Below, in pieces: positions 18,600 to 27,757 of a stretch of DNA of 64,000 bases. Origin of the DNA: an uncultured Methanobrevibacter sp. (GTDB lineage: Archaea; Methanobacteriota; Methanobacteria; Methanobacteriales; Methanobacteriaceae); the NCBI RefSeq assembly GCF_902764455.1, contig NZ_CACWVY010000018.1:1-64000 (forward strand). Direction: 5' to 3'. Both the position numbers and the translations under genes were made by a program. The first letter of the stretch is position 1, and each line of letters starts with the position of its first letter. The notes under the pieces are model-generated. The model was not told where the DNA came from. It was given only the letters and a program-made list of their open reading frames with translations, and made no database searches.

Positions 18600-18956
18600 T
18601 TAAAATCCATAAATAAGTATGAAAAATAGAGATTCAATTACAAAGTGAAGTGCTCTATGTTCTATTTCACCCATATTTCGTATAAATATTGTATGGGTTA
18701 TATCTATTACAAAATGAATCAGGGCTGCTTGAATTCCTATAATTGGATTAAAAAAGAAAATTGACAAAACAATAAAATGAAATCCTGCTTCCATTATTTC
18801 ATGAGATAACCAGGTTTGCCATGTTGTTTTTGTTGTTTGCTGAATTAGCCCACCTAAAATTATGTAGAAGTTATTTAAAATTCTCCACATTAATTGTGTG
18901 TGCAGTATATCGCTTAAAGCCAATACAATAGCAACATAAAACCATAATAAGTTCAT
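18600..18956 (-). CDS. Histidine-rich polytopic membrane protein, unknown function
   Basis: This 118-residue protein has about four hydrophobic segments. Histidine and acidic residues recur within or at the edges of them: LSHEIMEAGFH (about 51-61), HFVIDITH (about 82-89) and IEHRALHFVIE (about 99-109). The regular H/E/D placement suggests a buried metal site or proton path. I do not recognise a family. It lies directly upstream of pheT on the same strand, sharing its promoter, which may or may not mean a functional link. Confidence 0.6.
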   Translation of the reverse strand: MNLLWFYVAIVLALSDILHTQLMWRILNNFYIILGGLIQQTTKTTWQTWLSHEIMEAGFHFIVLSIFFFNPIIGIQAALIHFVIDITHTIFIRNMGEIEHRALHFVIESLFFILIYGF

Positions 18957-19110
18957 TATTTCACAGTCCTTTATTAATTTATAATATTAATATTTTGATT
19001 TTTATTATATAATATATTTAACTATTTTTTGATTTAATAATTACTTTTTTAAATAATAAAATATATAATTAGTAATATTATTTTTATTTACATTAACTAG
19101 GAGAAAATAT

Positions 19111-21825
19111 ATGTCACACGAAGAAATTCCTAAAGACTATGATTTTAAAAAAGAAAAGGTTTGGGAGCAAAAATGGGAAGATGAAAACATCTACAAATAC
19201 ATTGGAGATGGATCTCGTCCTAGATATATTATTGACACTCCCCCACCATACCCAACAGGCGCAATTCACTTAGGACATGTCTTGAATTGGGTTTACATTG
19301 ATATGAATGCAAGATACAGAAGACAAAAAGGATTTGACGTATTGTTCCCACAGGGATGGGACTGTCATGGTCTTCCTACTGAAGTTAAAGTTGAAGAAAC
19401 TCATGGAATCAAGAAAAATGATGTTTCAAGAGCTCAGTTCAGACAATATTGTATTGATTTGACCACTAAAAACATTGCAAGCATGAAAGCAGATATGAAA
19501 GCAATGGGTTATTCACAGGATTGGACTCGCGAGTTTGTAACAATGAATCCTGAGTACATGAAAAGAACTCAATATTCCTTTTTGAAAATGTATGAAGACG
19601 GATTGATTTATCAGGGAAAACACCCTGTAAACTGGTGTCCTCGTTGTCAGACAGCTATTGCTTTTGCTGAAGTTGAATACTCAGACAACACTACTTTTTT
19701 AAACTATGTCAACTTCCCTCCTGCTGTTGAAGATTCATATGAAAATATTGCATCTTCACAGGAATCCGGAAAACAGGCTGACCCTAAAGAGGAAGGGATT
19801 CTGATTGCAACAACCAGGCCTGAATTGATGTCTGCATGTGTAGCAGTTGTAATTCACCCTGAAGATGAAAGATACACTCACCTTTTAGGAAAATACGTTG
19901 AAGTGCCTTTATCACACCAAAAAGTTAAAATCATTGCTGATGAGGAAGTAGACCCTGAATTCGGTACAGGTGCGGTAATGATTTGTACATTTGGGGATAA
20001 AACTGACGTAAGCTGGGTTCAAAAATATGACCTTGAAGTCATTGATGTCATTGATGATGCAGGTATATTAACTGCCGCTGCCGGAAGATATGAAGGAATG
20101 GATCTTCAAAGCTGTAAAAAACAGACAATTGACGATTTGGACAGTGAAGGTTACTTATTGAAAAAAGAAGAAGTTGACCAGAATGTTGGTCAATGCTGGA
20201 GATGTAAAACCCCGGTTGAAATTCTTCTCAAAGAACAATGGTTTGTAGCTGTAAGAGATTTAATTGAAAAGACCAAAGTTGCAGCCGATGAAATGAAATG
20301 GGTACCAGAACACATGAAATCCCGTATGATAAACTGGGCAGATTCCATGGAATGGGACTGGTGTATCTCAAGACAAAGAATATTTGCTACTCCGATTCCT
20401 GTATGGTACTGTAAAGACTGTGGAAAAGTCATTATACCTGATGTTGAAGACTTGCCAATAGATCCAACAGTAGACAAACCGAAACATGCATGTGAATGCG
20501 GATGTGAAGAATTCATCCCTGAAGTGGATGTTTTGGATACATGGATGGATTCATCAATTTCACCGTTATCCATTGCAGGATGGCCTGATGAAGATTATGT
20601 AAATCATTTCCCATCAAATATCCGTCCGCAAGGACACGACATTATCCGTACATGGGCATTTTACACTACATTGAGATGTCTTGCTTTAACAGGCCAAAAA
20701 CCATTCGACGATATTGTAATTAACGGTATGGTATTTGGTGAAGACGGAAACAAAATGAGTAAATCCCGACCTGAGTTTGTTGTTGGACCTGAAGAGGTAA
20801 TCGAAAAATACGGTGCAGACTCACTAAGAACCTGGGCGGCTAACAGTGTTCCTGGATCTGATGTAATATTTGATTGGAAAGACATTAAACATGGTTACAG
20901 ATTCCTTAGAAAATTTTGGAATGCATTTAGATTTATCAGCATGCAGATTTTTGATGAGGAAGTTTCATATGAAGAGATTAAAGATAATTTAGGACCACTT
21001 GATTTATGGATTTTATCCAAACTCAATAACCTCAACAAAAAAGTCGACAAGGCATTTGAAGACTATAACTTTGCAGATACAATCACATCAATTGAAAGAT
21101 TCTTCTGGCATGATTTCTGTGATGAATACATTGAAGCTGTAAAATACAGATTATACACTGACGTTTCAGATGAATCAAGAAAAGCTGCAAAATACACATT
21201 AAAAACAGTTGTTGAAACTTCACTTAAATTAATGGCTCCAATTGCACCATTTTTCACAGAAGAAGTATACCAATACTTCTCAGACGAGTCAATTCATACT
21301 ACTTCATGGCCTGAAGTATATGAAGAATTAATCAGTGAAGAAATGGAAATTAAAGGAGAAACCACAGTTGAGTTAATTGATGAAGTAAGAAGATTCAAGT
21401 CAGCTTCCAAAATACCACTGAATGCGGAATTGGCTGAAGTTAATGTGTATACTTCTGATACGGACTTGGTTGATGTCTTCAATAAATTTGGAGATGACAT
21501 TGAAGGAACTTTAAAAATCAATAATTTGGAAATAAGCCAGGGAAAACCTGAAGTTCATGAAAAAATCATTGAAGTCGAACCTGACATGTCTAAAATCGGA
21601 CCAACATTCAAAGGAGATGCCGGTAAAATCATAGGTTATTTAAAATCAACCGATATCGATGAAATTGGTTCTGCTTTAGAAGAAAATCATGAATTGGCAA
21701 TAGGGGATATTGTAGTTCCTGAAGATATGTTAAATATCAAAAAAGAGATTGTCGGTGCATCCGGTAAGAAAGTTGACATCTTACAATCTGAAAACTTGGA
21801 CATGATCGTGGAAGTAATTAGATAA
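19111..21825 (+). CDS. valS: Valyl-tRNA synthetase
   Basis: This class I synthetase charges tRNA-Val and edits mischarged threonine. The HIGH motif is PTGAIHLGH (about residues 47-55) and the KMSKS motif is GNKMSKSR (about 547-554). The editing domain spans roughly 190-345. Zinc-knuckle-like pairs CPRC (about 177) and CWRC (about 361), and CKDC/CECGC (about 435-465), are present as in archaeal ValS. The 904-residue length is normal, ending in an anticodon domain and a short C-terminal tail. AGGAGA precedes the ATG. It appears monocistronic, with a T10 run after the stop. Confidence 0.95.
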   Translation: MSHEEIPKDYDFKKEKVWEQKWEDENIYKYIGDGSRPRYIIDTPPPYPTGAIHLGHVLNWVYIDMNARYRRQKGFDVLFPQGWDCHGLPTEVKVEETHGIKKNDVSRAQFRQYCIDLTTKNIASMKADMKAMGYSQDWTREFVTMNPEYMKRTQYSFLKMYEDGLIYQGKHPVNWCPRCQTAIAFAEVEYSDNTTFLNYVNFPPAVEDSYENIASSQESGKQADPKEEGILIATTRPELMSACVAVVIHPEDERYTHLLGKYVEVPLSHQKVKIIADEEVDPEFGTGAVMICTFGDKTDVSWVQKYDLEVIDVIDDAGILTAAAGRYEGMDLQSCKKQTIDDLDSEGYLLKKEEVDQNVGQCWRCKTPVEILLKEQWFVAVRDLIEKTKVAADEMKWVPEHMKSRMINWADSMEWDWCISRQRIFATPIPVWYCKDCGKVIIPDVEDLPIDPTVDKPKHACECGCEEFIPEVDVLDTWMDSSISPLSIAGWPDEDYVNHFPSNIRPQGHDIIRTWAFYTTLRCLALTGQKPFDDIVINGMVFGEDGNKMSKSRPEFVVGPEEVIEKYGADSLRTWAANSVPGSDVIFDWKDIKHGYRFLRKFWNAFRFISMQIFDEEVSYEEIKDNLGPLDLWILSKLNNLNKKVDKAFEDYNFADTITSIERFFWHDFCDEYIEAVKYRLYTDVSDESRKAAKYTLKTVVETSLKLMAPIAPFFTEEVYQYFSDESIHTTSWPEVYEELISEEMEIKGETTVELIDEVRRFKSASKIPLNAELAEVNVYTSDTDLVDVFNKFGDDIEGTLKINNLEISQGKPEVHEKIIEVEPDMSKIGPTFKGDAGKIIGYLKSTDIDEIGSALEENHELAIGDIVVPEDMLNIKKEIVGASGKKVDILQSENLDMIVEVIR

Positions 21826-22033
21826 TTACTTTCCCATTAACTTTTTTTTTGACTTAATTATTATTGCATTTACTATTATGTATTCGTTAATGCTGGAAGA
21901 TATGGAACAGGGATATTGTGTTTCATTCTTTTTTTTAGAAAATTTTTCAAATCTATTATATGATTATATAAGATATTTATTGTAGTTATTTTTTATTATA
22001 ATCATTTATTTTTTCTTTTTTCATTGTTTTAAG
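21826..22033. other. Intergenic region after valS
   Basis: No gene is visible. It holds a TTTTTTTTT run at 21842-21850, likely the valS terminator, then AT-rich sequence leading to the operator region of the next gene. Confidence 0.4.
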
Positions 22034-22104
22034 ATGTAAGTAACCACTTACATTCGAAAAACTTTATATATGTGCTTTATAATATAATTACTTGTAGGAA
22101 GTAA
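22034..22104. promoter_or_regulatory. Promoter flanked by two GTAAGT-type inverted repeats
   Basis: ATGTAAGT-AACC-ACTTACAT (22034-22053, perfect 8-bp arms) lies 9 bp upstream of a TATA box TTTATATA (22063-22070). A second dyad, TTACTT-GTAGG-AAGTAA (22088-22104), lies where transcription should begin. The two share the GTAAGT/ACTTAC half-site in opposite order. This arrangement, one site at the BRE/TATA side and one at the start site, is what one expects of a regulated surface-protein promoter. Confidence 0.55.
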
Positions 22105-22167
22105 GTTATTTTCCAGAAAAACATGGCAAACTTGCATCTGTCAAAAAAATTATCAAAGGTGATTATT

Positions 22168-22626
22168 ATGGATTTTTCAAAAAAACTATTAACATTACTT
22201 GCAATATTTTGTGTTATCGCATCTGCAACTGCAGTATGTGCAGCAGATGTAAATGCTGACGACGGATATGTTGGAACCAGTTATGATGGCATGAATGGAG
22301 TTTCCGAAAGCCAAAACCAAGATGATGGAGGTTGGGCTGGAAGTCAATACCAAGATAAAGGTGGCTGGGCTGGAAGCCAATACCAAGATGATGGCGGTTG
22401 GGCTGGAAGCCAATACAATGAAACATTAGAAAATGGTACACATGTCCCAAGTGCAGGTGCACCAACCAATACAACAGGTAACACAACAACTCCTGTAGAA
22501 CATAATACAACTGCAAACGCAACTTCCACCTCTCATAACTTGTTAGCAACAGGTAATCCAATTTTAGTGTTACTTGTAGTAAATGCAATAATAGGTGGAT
22601 ATGCAGTATTAAGAAGAAGAAAATAA
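22168..22626 (+). CDS. Small secreted surface protein with GGWAGSQY repeats and membrane anchor
   Basis: ATG at 22168 is chosen because AAGGTGAT precedes it at normal spacing; the longer frame from 22123 lacks one. The 152-residue product has a signal peptide (about residues 1-26, AVCAA), then three tandem repeats of about 11-12 residues built on QYQDDGGWAGS, a Thr/Asn-rich linker with several NxT sequons, and a C-terminal hydrophobic segment followed by RRRK. It should sit anchored in the membrane with the repeats outside. Function unknown; the repeats may bind polysaccharide or wall. Its promoter carries two inverted repeats. Confidence 0.75.
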   Translation: MDFSKKLLTLLAIFCVIASATAVCAADVNADDGYVGTSYDGMNGVSESQNQDDGGWAGSQYQDKGGWAGSQYQDDGGWAGSQYNETLENGTHVPSAGAPTNTTGNTTTPVEHNTTANATSTSHNLLATGNPILVLLVVNAIIGGYAVLRRRK

Positions 22627-22636
22627 AACTATAACT

Positions 22637-22669
22637 TAAAAGCAGATCCTTATTCTGCTTTTATTTTTT
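22637..22669 (+). terminator. Hairpin plus T-tract terminator
   Basis: TAAAAGCAGA and TCTGCTTTTA form a perfect 10-bp stem with a 7-nt loop, followed by TTTTTT. This resembles an intrinsic terminator for the surface protein gene just upstream. Confidence 0.65.
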
Positions 22670-22723
22670 CCTCCATATTTCTTAAACTTTTTTTTTAAAA
22701 ATTGAGATTGGGAATTTCCCTAT

Positions 22724-23905
22724 CTATATTGTATTAATATTCACGGCATTCATTTTTATTTTATCTTTAGCTTTATCATAGCCCTCTTCGAGATAGAAAC
22801 TTACACTTGTGCCGACATGGTAGTCTCCCATGTTTCCTTTGAAGTCAAATTTTTTGAAATAATATGACTTGCCGTCCTCTGATTGTATGAAACCTGATTT
22901 TCCATGAGGCAATATATTGCTTATGATTCCGTATTGGGGTTGCTGGTCTTTGTATCTTAATTCATTCCAAAAGTTTTTAAGTTCTTTTTCTATTTTCCAG
23001 TATTCTGTATTTTCTGTGTCAAGCCCTGCTTCTTCAATTTTTTCAGATAATCTCTCATCAATTTTCCATCCCTTGTTAAGTCTGATACTATACTCTAAAT
23101 ATCTGTTCTGCAAAGCTTCATCAGGATATTCGTCTTCAACCAAATCTGCAATCAATGAATAGACATTTACTTTACTTTCACTAGGTGCAGATGTTAAAAC
23201 TGCATCGATTGCATAGGATAGAGAATTTTCAAAATCTCCGTTAAAGTAATAGCTGTTAGCTATTTCGGCTTTAATATACCAGTCCTGTTTTTTCGTGATG
23301 ATATACTTGAGATATTCAATCGCTTCATCATATTCTCCAATTTCATTAGCGCATTTGGCCAATCTCCATTTAAACCAGATGTCATCAGTCAGTTCTTCTA
23401 ATTCAAGAGCTTCTTTTGACAGCTCATAGCACCTGTCAATCTCATCAAGTTTTAAAAGTGCCTTTGTTAGCTGGCTGTAATATTTCTCTTTGTTTGAAGG
23501 GTATTTTCTTCCATTGAAATCACTGGCCTTTTGGCTCAAATATTCAGGATTAATCATTTCTGCCCACATTACAACTTCTTCAAAGTCACTGTTTTTGTTT
23601 AAGTTTTCAAGAACTTTTAAAACTGCTAATGTGTATGGACATGGATATTTGTTGTTTTTAGATTGATCTTCTTGTTTTTTCATGTCAGTTATTAATTCAG
23701 CACTTTCAAGAATTTCCTCAAGATTCTCATTGTCTTTGATGTACTTTTTGTAGAGAATCCAACTGAAAGTAGTTTTGTCGAATTCTGAGAAATCTTCAGG
23801 TGATTTTTCCCAATATTCTCTGTAAATTTCCTCTGATTCGTCAATTTTGTTTTCCTTTTTGAATCTTTGTGCTAATTTTAGTTTTTCTTTTGTCTGGACA
23901 TCCAT
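22724..23905 (-). CDS. TPR-like repeat protein with C-terminal cold-shock-like domain
   Basis: This 393-residue protein starts at ATG 23905, behind AGAGGTGCT; the longer frame to 23947 lacks a site. Most of it is helical repeats of TPR type, for example 'LTKALLKLDEIDRCYELSKEAL', here cited only as KLDEIDRCYELSKEAL, and IGEYDEAIEYLKYI near 205. The last 70 residues form a beta-rich domain (YGIISNILPHGKSGFI..DGKSYYF...VSFYLEEG) like a cold-shock/OB nucleic-acid-binding domain. It is likely cytosolic and could bind RNA while docking proteins. Homologues are seen in many anaerobes without known role. Confidence 0.7.
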   Translation of the reverse strand: MDVQTKEKLKLAQRFKKENKIDESEEIYREYWEKSPEDFSEFDKTTFSWILYKKYIKDNENLEEILESAELITDMKKQEDQSKNNKYPCPYTLAVLKVLENLNKNSDFEEVVMWAEMINPEYLSQKASDFNGRKYPSNKEKYYSQLTKALLKLDEIDRCYELSKEALELEELTDDIWFKWRLAKCANEIGEYDEAIEYLKYIITKKQDWYIKAEIANSYYFNGDFENSLSYAIDAVLTSAPSESKVNVYSLIADLVEDEYPDEALQNRYLEYSIRLNKGWKIDERLSEKIEEAGLDTENTEYWKIEKELKNFWNELRYKDQQPQYGIISNILPHGKSGFIQSEDGKSYYFKKFDFKGNMGDYHVGTSVSFYLEEGYDKAKDKIKMNAVNINTI

Positions 23906-24041
23906 GTTAAGCACCTCTAACAAGCTATGTGTATAAATTATTATCAAAACTATATAAATATATGTTTTATTTCAAAACAATATTTATTTTGCTTTAAAAT
24001 CTTTAAAACTAGTTTAAATATTGTTTTTAAGCTATTAAAAG

Positions 24042-24049
24042 TATAAATA
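24042..24049 (+). promoter_or_regulatory. TATA box of the SNF transporter leader
   Basis: TATAAATA at 24042-24049 would place transcription start near 24068-24075, about 290 bp before the transporter gene. That predicted start coincides with the first arm of a long stem. Confidence 0.5.
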
Positions 24050-24069
24050 TGTCTTATGACTAATATACT

Positions 24070-24300
24070 AAATGGAGATGAGATAAAATTTCTTATTTTG
24101 TCCTATTTTAGAGGGTTCAAAATTCATTCTTCATGAGGTTATAGGTCTTTTTTTTCTTCTGTCCCTCCATTTTCACTTATTCATTCTCATCTCCTATTCA
24201 ATGCTTTAGGATTTAATTTGAAACCAAAAATTGAAAATGTGATTTTTAAAATCAGCAAATTTTTGAAAAAATCTTTTCATCAGGTTTCCAAAAATTATTT
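24070..24300 (+). ncRNA. Possible structured leader RNA or small RNA
   Basis: GGAGATGAGA (24074-24083) pairs perfectly with TCTCATCTCC (24185-24194). Inside, GAGGG (24111-24115) pairs with CCCTC (24163-24167), and AAAAT/ATTTT (24085-24089 with 24095-24099) forms a small hairpin. A second helix pairs TTTGAAACC (24217-24225) with GGTTTCCAA (24283-24291, one mismatch) around a GATTT/AAATC hairpin. The first stem begins where the TATA box predicts transcription to start. It could be a riboswitch-like leader of the transporter or a separate RNA. No known RNA family was recognised. Confidence 0.4.
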
Positions 24301-24360
24301 AATTGTTCAAAATAAACTTAATTTATAGATTAGTATATTTTTTTGCATTAGGTGAGAAAA

Positions 24361-25809
24361 ATGGTGGAGAAAACTCAGTGGAATTCACAGTTATCATTTT
24401 TATTTGCAATGATTGGGGCGGCCGTTGGTTTAGGGAATATTTGGCGTTTTAGCTATGTTGTCTATTCAAACGGAGGAGGGACATTTTTTATCCCTTATCT
24501 TATTGCTATAGCTATATTGGGCATTCCGTTTCTAATATTGGAATATGGTATTGGATATAATTTTAAGGATTCTTTTTCGAATATATTGAAAAGAATTAAT
24601 CCTAAACTGGAATTTGTTTCATGGGTTTTACTATTATTTGTTTTCACGGTATTGATTTACTATATTGTTATATTGGGTTGGGATTTAATATATTTGAGTT
24701 CCAGTTTCACATTTTCATGGGGCAACGATGTAGCATTATATTTTGTTAAAAATGTTGGTGGAAGTTCCAATTTGTCAAATTTAAGTTCTTTTATAATTCC
24801 GACAACAATTGGTGCAATAATAATATGGGTTATTGTATGGTTCATATCCCATAGGGATTTAAATGATGGAATAGGAAAAATTTCAAAAATATTAATACCT
24901 TCCCTTTTTATTATCATGATTGGAATAGTGCTTTACGCTTTGACACTGCCTGGAGCTAACATAGGTATACAAACATTGCTGCAACCTGACTGGAGCAAAT
25001 TAACTGATATTAATATTTGGCTTGCAGCATTTTCTCAGATTCTTTTCTCATTGAGCATGGGACAGGCAATTGCGTTAACTTATGCCAGTTATTTACCTGA
25101 AAATTCCAAACTAATTGATAATGTATTGCTTGTTGTTTTTGCAAATTCGTCATTTGAGATTTTCACAGCTTTCGGTATTTTTTCAATTTTAGGATTCATG
25201 TCATTTTCATCAGGAACTCCGATGGTCCAACTGGTTAGTGAAGGTACAGGATTGATATTTGTTGTTTTCCCAATGATTTTTAATATTATGGGTGCAATGG
25301 GACACATATTGGCACCATTACTATTTTTAGCAATTTTGTTTGCAGGAATTACTTCGGCAGTTGGAATATTTGAACCGATGGTAAAATCAACAGAAGACAA
25401 ATTTAATTGGTCTCGTAAGAAAACTGTAACGGTTCTAAGCATAATAGGTTGTATATTTTCATTAATATTTACAACAGGAATTAGTTCTTATCTTGTAGGG
25501 GTCGTCGACGGATTTGTGAATGAATTTGGAATATTGTTCTTAATAGCGATTCAATGTATCATTTTCACATGGATATTTAATGTCGATTCATTAATTCCGG
25601 TAATTAATGAAAACAGCAGATTCAAGGTAGGTTCCCTATGGAAATTTATAATAAAATATGTTTTACCATGCTTTTTAATAGGAATGTGGTTAGTTGGAAT
25701 ATATAGTCTATTTACCGATGTTGATTCATTTGAAGCAATCGTATATATTGTTATAATGGTTTTAGTTCTGTTATTCAGTGGAATTTTAACTAAAATTAAT
25801 GCTGATTAA
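24361..25809 (+). CDS. Sodium-dependent transporter, SNF (LeuT/MhsT) family
   Basis: This is a Na+-coupled symporter of the neurotransmitter:sodium symporter fold, probably for an amino acid. The first helix signature is plain: GAAVGLGNIWRFSYVVYSNGG begins near residue 18 (cited as GLGNIWRF), with the unwound Gly pair that contacts substrate and Na+. About 11-12 membrane segments are present in 482 residues. ATG at 24361 follows AGGTGA with 5-bp spacing; the GTG at 24352 is part of that site. A long, possibly structured leader precedes it. The substrate cannot be told from sequence alone. Confidence 0.88.
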   Translation: MVEKTQWNSQLSFLFAMIGAAVGLGNIWRFSYVVYSNGGGTFFIPYLIAIAILGIPFLILEYGIGYNFKDSFSNILKRINPKLEFVSWVLLLFVFTVLIYYIVILGWDLIYLSSSFTFSWGNDVALYFVKNVGGSSNLSNLSSFIIPTTIGAIIIWVIVWFISHRDLNDGIGKISKILIPSLFIIMIGIVLYALTLPGANIGIQTLLQPDWSKLTDINIWLAAFSQILFSLSMGQAIALTYASYLPENSKLIDNVLLVVFANSSFEIFTAFGIFSILGFMSFSSGTPMVQLVSEGTGLIFVVFPMIFNIMGAMGHILAPLLFLAILFAGITSAVGIFEPMVKSTEDKFNWSRKKTVTVLSIIGCIFSLIFTTGISSYLVGVVDGFVNEFGILFLIAIQCIIFTWIFNVDSLIPVINENSRFKVGSLWKFIIKYVLPCFLIGMWLVGIYSLFTDVDSFEAIVYIVIMVLVLLFSGILTKINAD

Positions 25810-25891
25810 ATTTTAGAATCTAATGGGTTAAAAATGCAATAATACTACCCACACTTCTTTTAAGTTGTAGATGAACTGGACAGATGTGGTG

Positions 25892-27757
25892 TTACTTGTT
25901 CATTTTTAGGATAAGCATTGCTATATCATCAGATAATTCTTTATTATTACAGAACTTGTTGATATCCTCTTCAACGGATTTTATGATAATTTTTAATTCA
26001 TTATCCTTATTTTGATTTAATATTTTCTGCAGATTTCTTTCTCCATAATAGTTATCATTTCCATCGTTTGCATATGTAACTCCATCTGTATATAAGAATA
26101 CTGTATCATTAGGGTTTAAATGAATGGTATGCTTTTTATAATGGATATTTTCCATTCCTGCTAAAAGTAATCCTGGTTTTTCATTTAAATATTCAAAATC
26201 ACCATTATTTCGCCTAATTAATGGTTTTCTATGTCCTGCATTAACATAACATAATTCTCCAGTTTTTATATTAAGTTTTGCAAGTAAACAACCAACAAAT
26301 AATCCTTTAACGTTATTTTTACAAAGTTCGTTATTAAGTTCATATAATGCATCGGATAAATCTGAATAATATGTAGCATAATCCCTAATTAATGTCATAG
26401 TTTTTACTAGGATTAATGTAGTTGAGACTCCTTTTCCACTAACGTCGCCTATTACAATTCCGATATTTTCTTCATCGATTTTGAAATAATCATAAAAGTC
26501 TCCACCAACAGCATGTGCAGCTTTCATAAATCCCCAAAGATTTATATTATTAGTTTCATTGAATTTTTCAAAATCAGTTGGAATCATTGAATGTTGGATT
26601 TCATGAGCTAATTTGAGTTCTGTTTCATATCTTTCTTTTTCTTTAGTTACATCCAACAAATTTGCACGGTAATCAGCAAATTCTTTTTCCATATTAAGCA
26701 TGGATTCGGATAATGATTTTATTTCGTTATTCACTGTAATGTCATTTAAATTATTAACGAGATTATCTAAATCAACCTCATCATTTATTTCTTCTAATAG
26801 ATATGAAGATAATTGATTGATTGGGTTTAAAACTTGTTTTTCCAAAAAGTACATGTAAATAACTAATGGTATTAGAATGGCTAAGAAAAACCCGGATAAG
26901 AGAACCAAATAATTTAAAAATTCAGAAGTAATTTCATCTTCATAAATTCCAAGTGCAGTTAATGATACTAACAGAATTGTTGGGATTATTATTAAAATAA
27001 TGAATATTGAAAATAATGCCTTATAAAATATTGTAAGTTTCTGCCTATTTTTTATTTTAAAAACATCCTCATCAAGTGGTTTAAATAAAAATATTGCATA
27101 CAATATTAAAATTAAAAATAAACAAAGATTATTCTGATAATTTAATGTGGCTATGGAAAGAATTATTGCAATTGCCAATGCTAAATTGTATAATCGATCA
27201 GGCATAAATTTTTTAATTTGTTTTGGAGTATATACTGCAATATTTAATTTTCCAAATAGTCCCATACCTAATAATAGCAAGATTAATCCTAAAATAAAAA
27301 TCATGTAAAAACTTTCAAGGTTTAAGCTGAAAATTTCATTATATATTTGATGAGAGAATATGTATGTTTGTAAAATAATAAATAATATGATAATAATTAT
27401 TTTAGCAAAGCTGTAAAAACTGTTCATATTAGGTATTTCAAAACCTCTTTTGGATTTTGTCATGTACCATAATTTCCAAGGCAGTATTCCTAATACAATT
27501 AGCGATGATAAACTTAATAGGATTACTGTTGCATTACTCATGCCTAAGACTAAAATCCAATATAGAAGTTCAACTATGCTAAAACCTAATATTGCATATG
27601 GGCCTAGTAATAAACTTAATATAAGTAAAGCAGATAATTCTAAATGAATATAATTATTGTCAAACCAGAGGTATCCAATTAGTATAAGTATTATATTTAT
27701 TATCATGGAGATAAATACAATAAATATTGGTGATTTGAAAAGTTCTTTATAATTCAT
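25892..27757 (-). CDS. Membrane sensor with SpoIIE/RsbU-type PP2C phosphatase (copy 1)
   Basis: The product has 621 residues. Several membrane segments fill about the first 300 residues, then a HAMP-like/coiled stretch (about 300-400) leads to a PPM/SpoIIE phosphatase domain. Metal-binding motifs are present: GGDFYDYF, VIGDVSGKG, LYTDGVTYA and SDDIAMLIL. The enzyme should dephosphorylate a Ser-phosphorylated STAS protein, such as the one encoded at 33456. The ATG overlaps the stop of the neighbouring paralogue (ATGA), so the two are translationally coupled. The membrane part resembles multi-pass sensor domains; its signal is unknown. Confidence 0.85.
   Translation of the reverse strand: MNYKELFKSPIFIVFISMIINIILILIGYLWFDNNYIHLELSALLILSLLLGPYAILGFSIVELLYWILVLGMSNATVILLSLSSLIVLGILPWKLWYMTKSKRGFEIPNMNSFYSFAKIIIIILFIILQTYIFSHQIYNEIFSLNLESFYMIFILGLILLLLGMGLFGKLNIAVYTPKQIKKFMPDRLYNLALAIAIILSIATLNYQNNLCLFLILILYAIFLFKPLDEDVFKIKNRQKLTIFYKALFSIFIILIIIPTILLVSLTALGIYEDEITSEFLNYLVLLSGFFLAILIPLVIYMYFLEKQVLNPINQLSSYLLEEINDEVDLDNLVNNLNDITVNNEIKSLSESMLNMEKEFADYRANLLDVTKEKERYETELKLAHEIQHSMIPTDFEKFNETNNINLWGFMKAAHAVGGDFYDYFKIDEENIGIVIGDVSGKGVSTTLILVKTMTLIRDYATYYSDLSDALYELNNELCKNNVKGLFVGCLLAKLNIKTGELCYVNAGHRKPLIRRNNGDFEYLNEKPGLLLAGMENIHYKKHTIHLNPNDTVFLYTDGVTYANDGNDNYYGERNLQKILNQNKDNELKIIIKSVEEDINKFCNNKELSDDIAMLILKMNK

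Noticed and set aside
22290-22425. CRISPR-like repeats
   Set aside because: The tandem repeats are in frame and encode the GGWAGSQY peptide repeats.
22195-22588. Three overlapping minus-strand frames with repeats
   Set aside because: They mirror the repeat region of the surface protein on the plus strand; the plus frame has a signal peptide and a good ribosome binding site.
24108-24165. Very short minus-strand frame (about 17 codons) within the possible structured RNA
   Set aside because: No promoter or ribosome binding site on that strand; AT-rich chance frame.
24070-24300. A fluoride or other known riboswitch
   Set aside because: The conserved bases of those classes could not be found; only pairing is seen.
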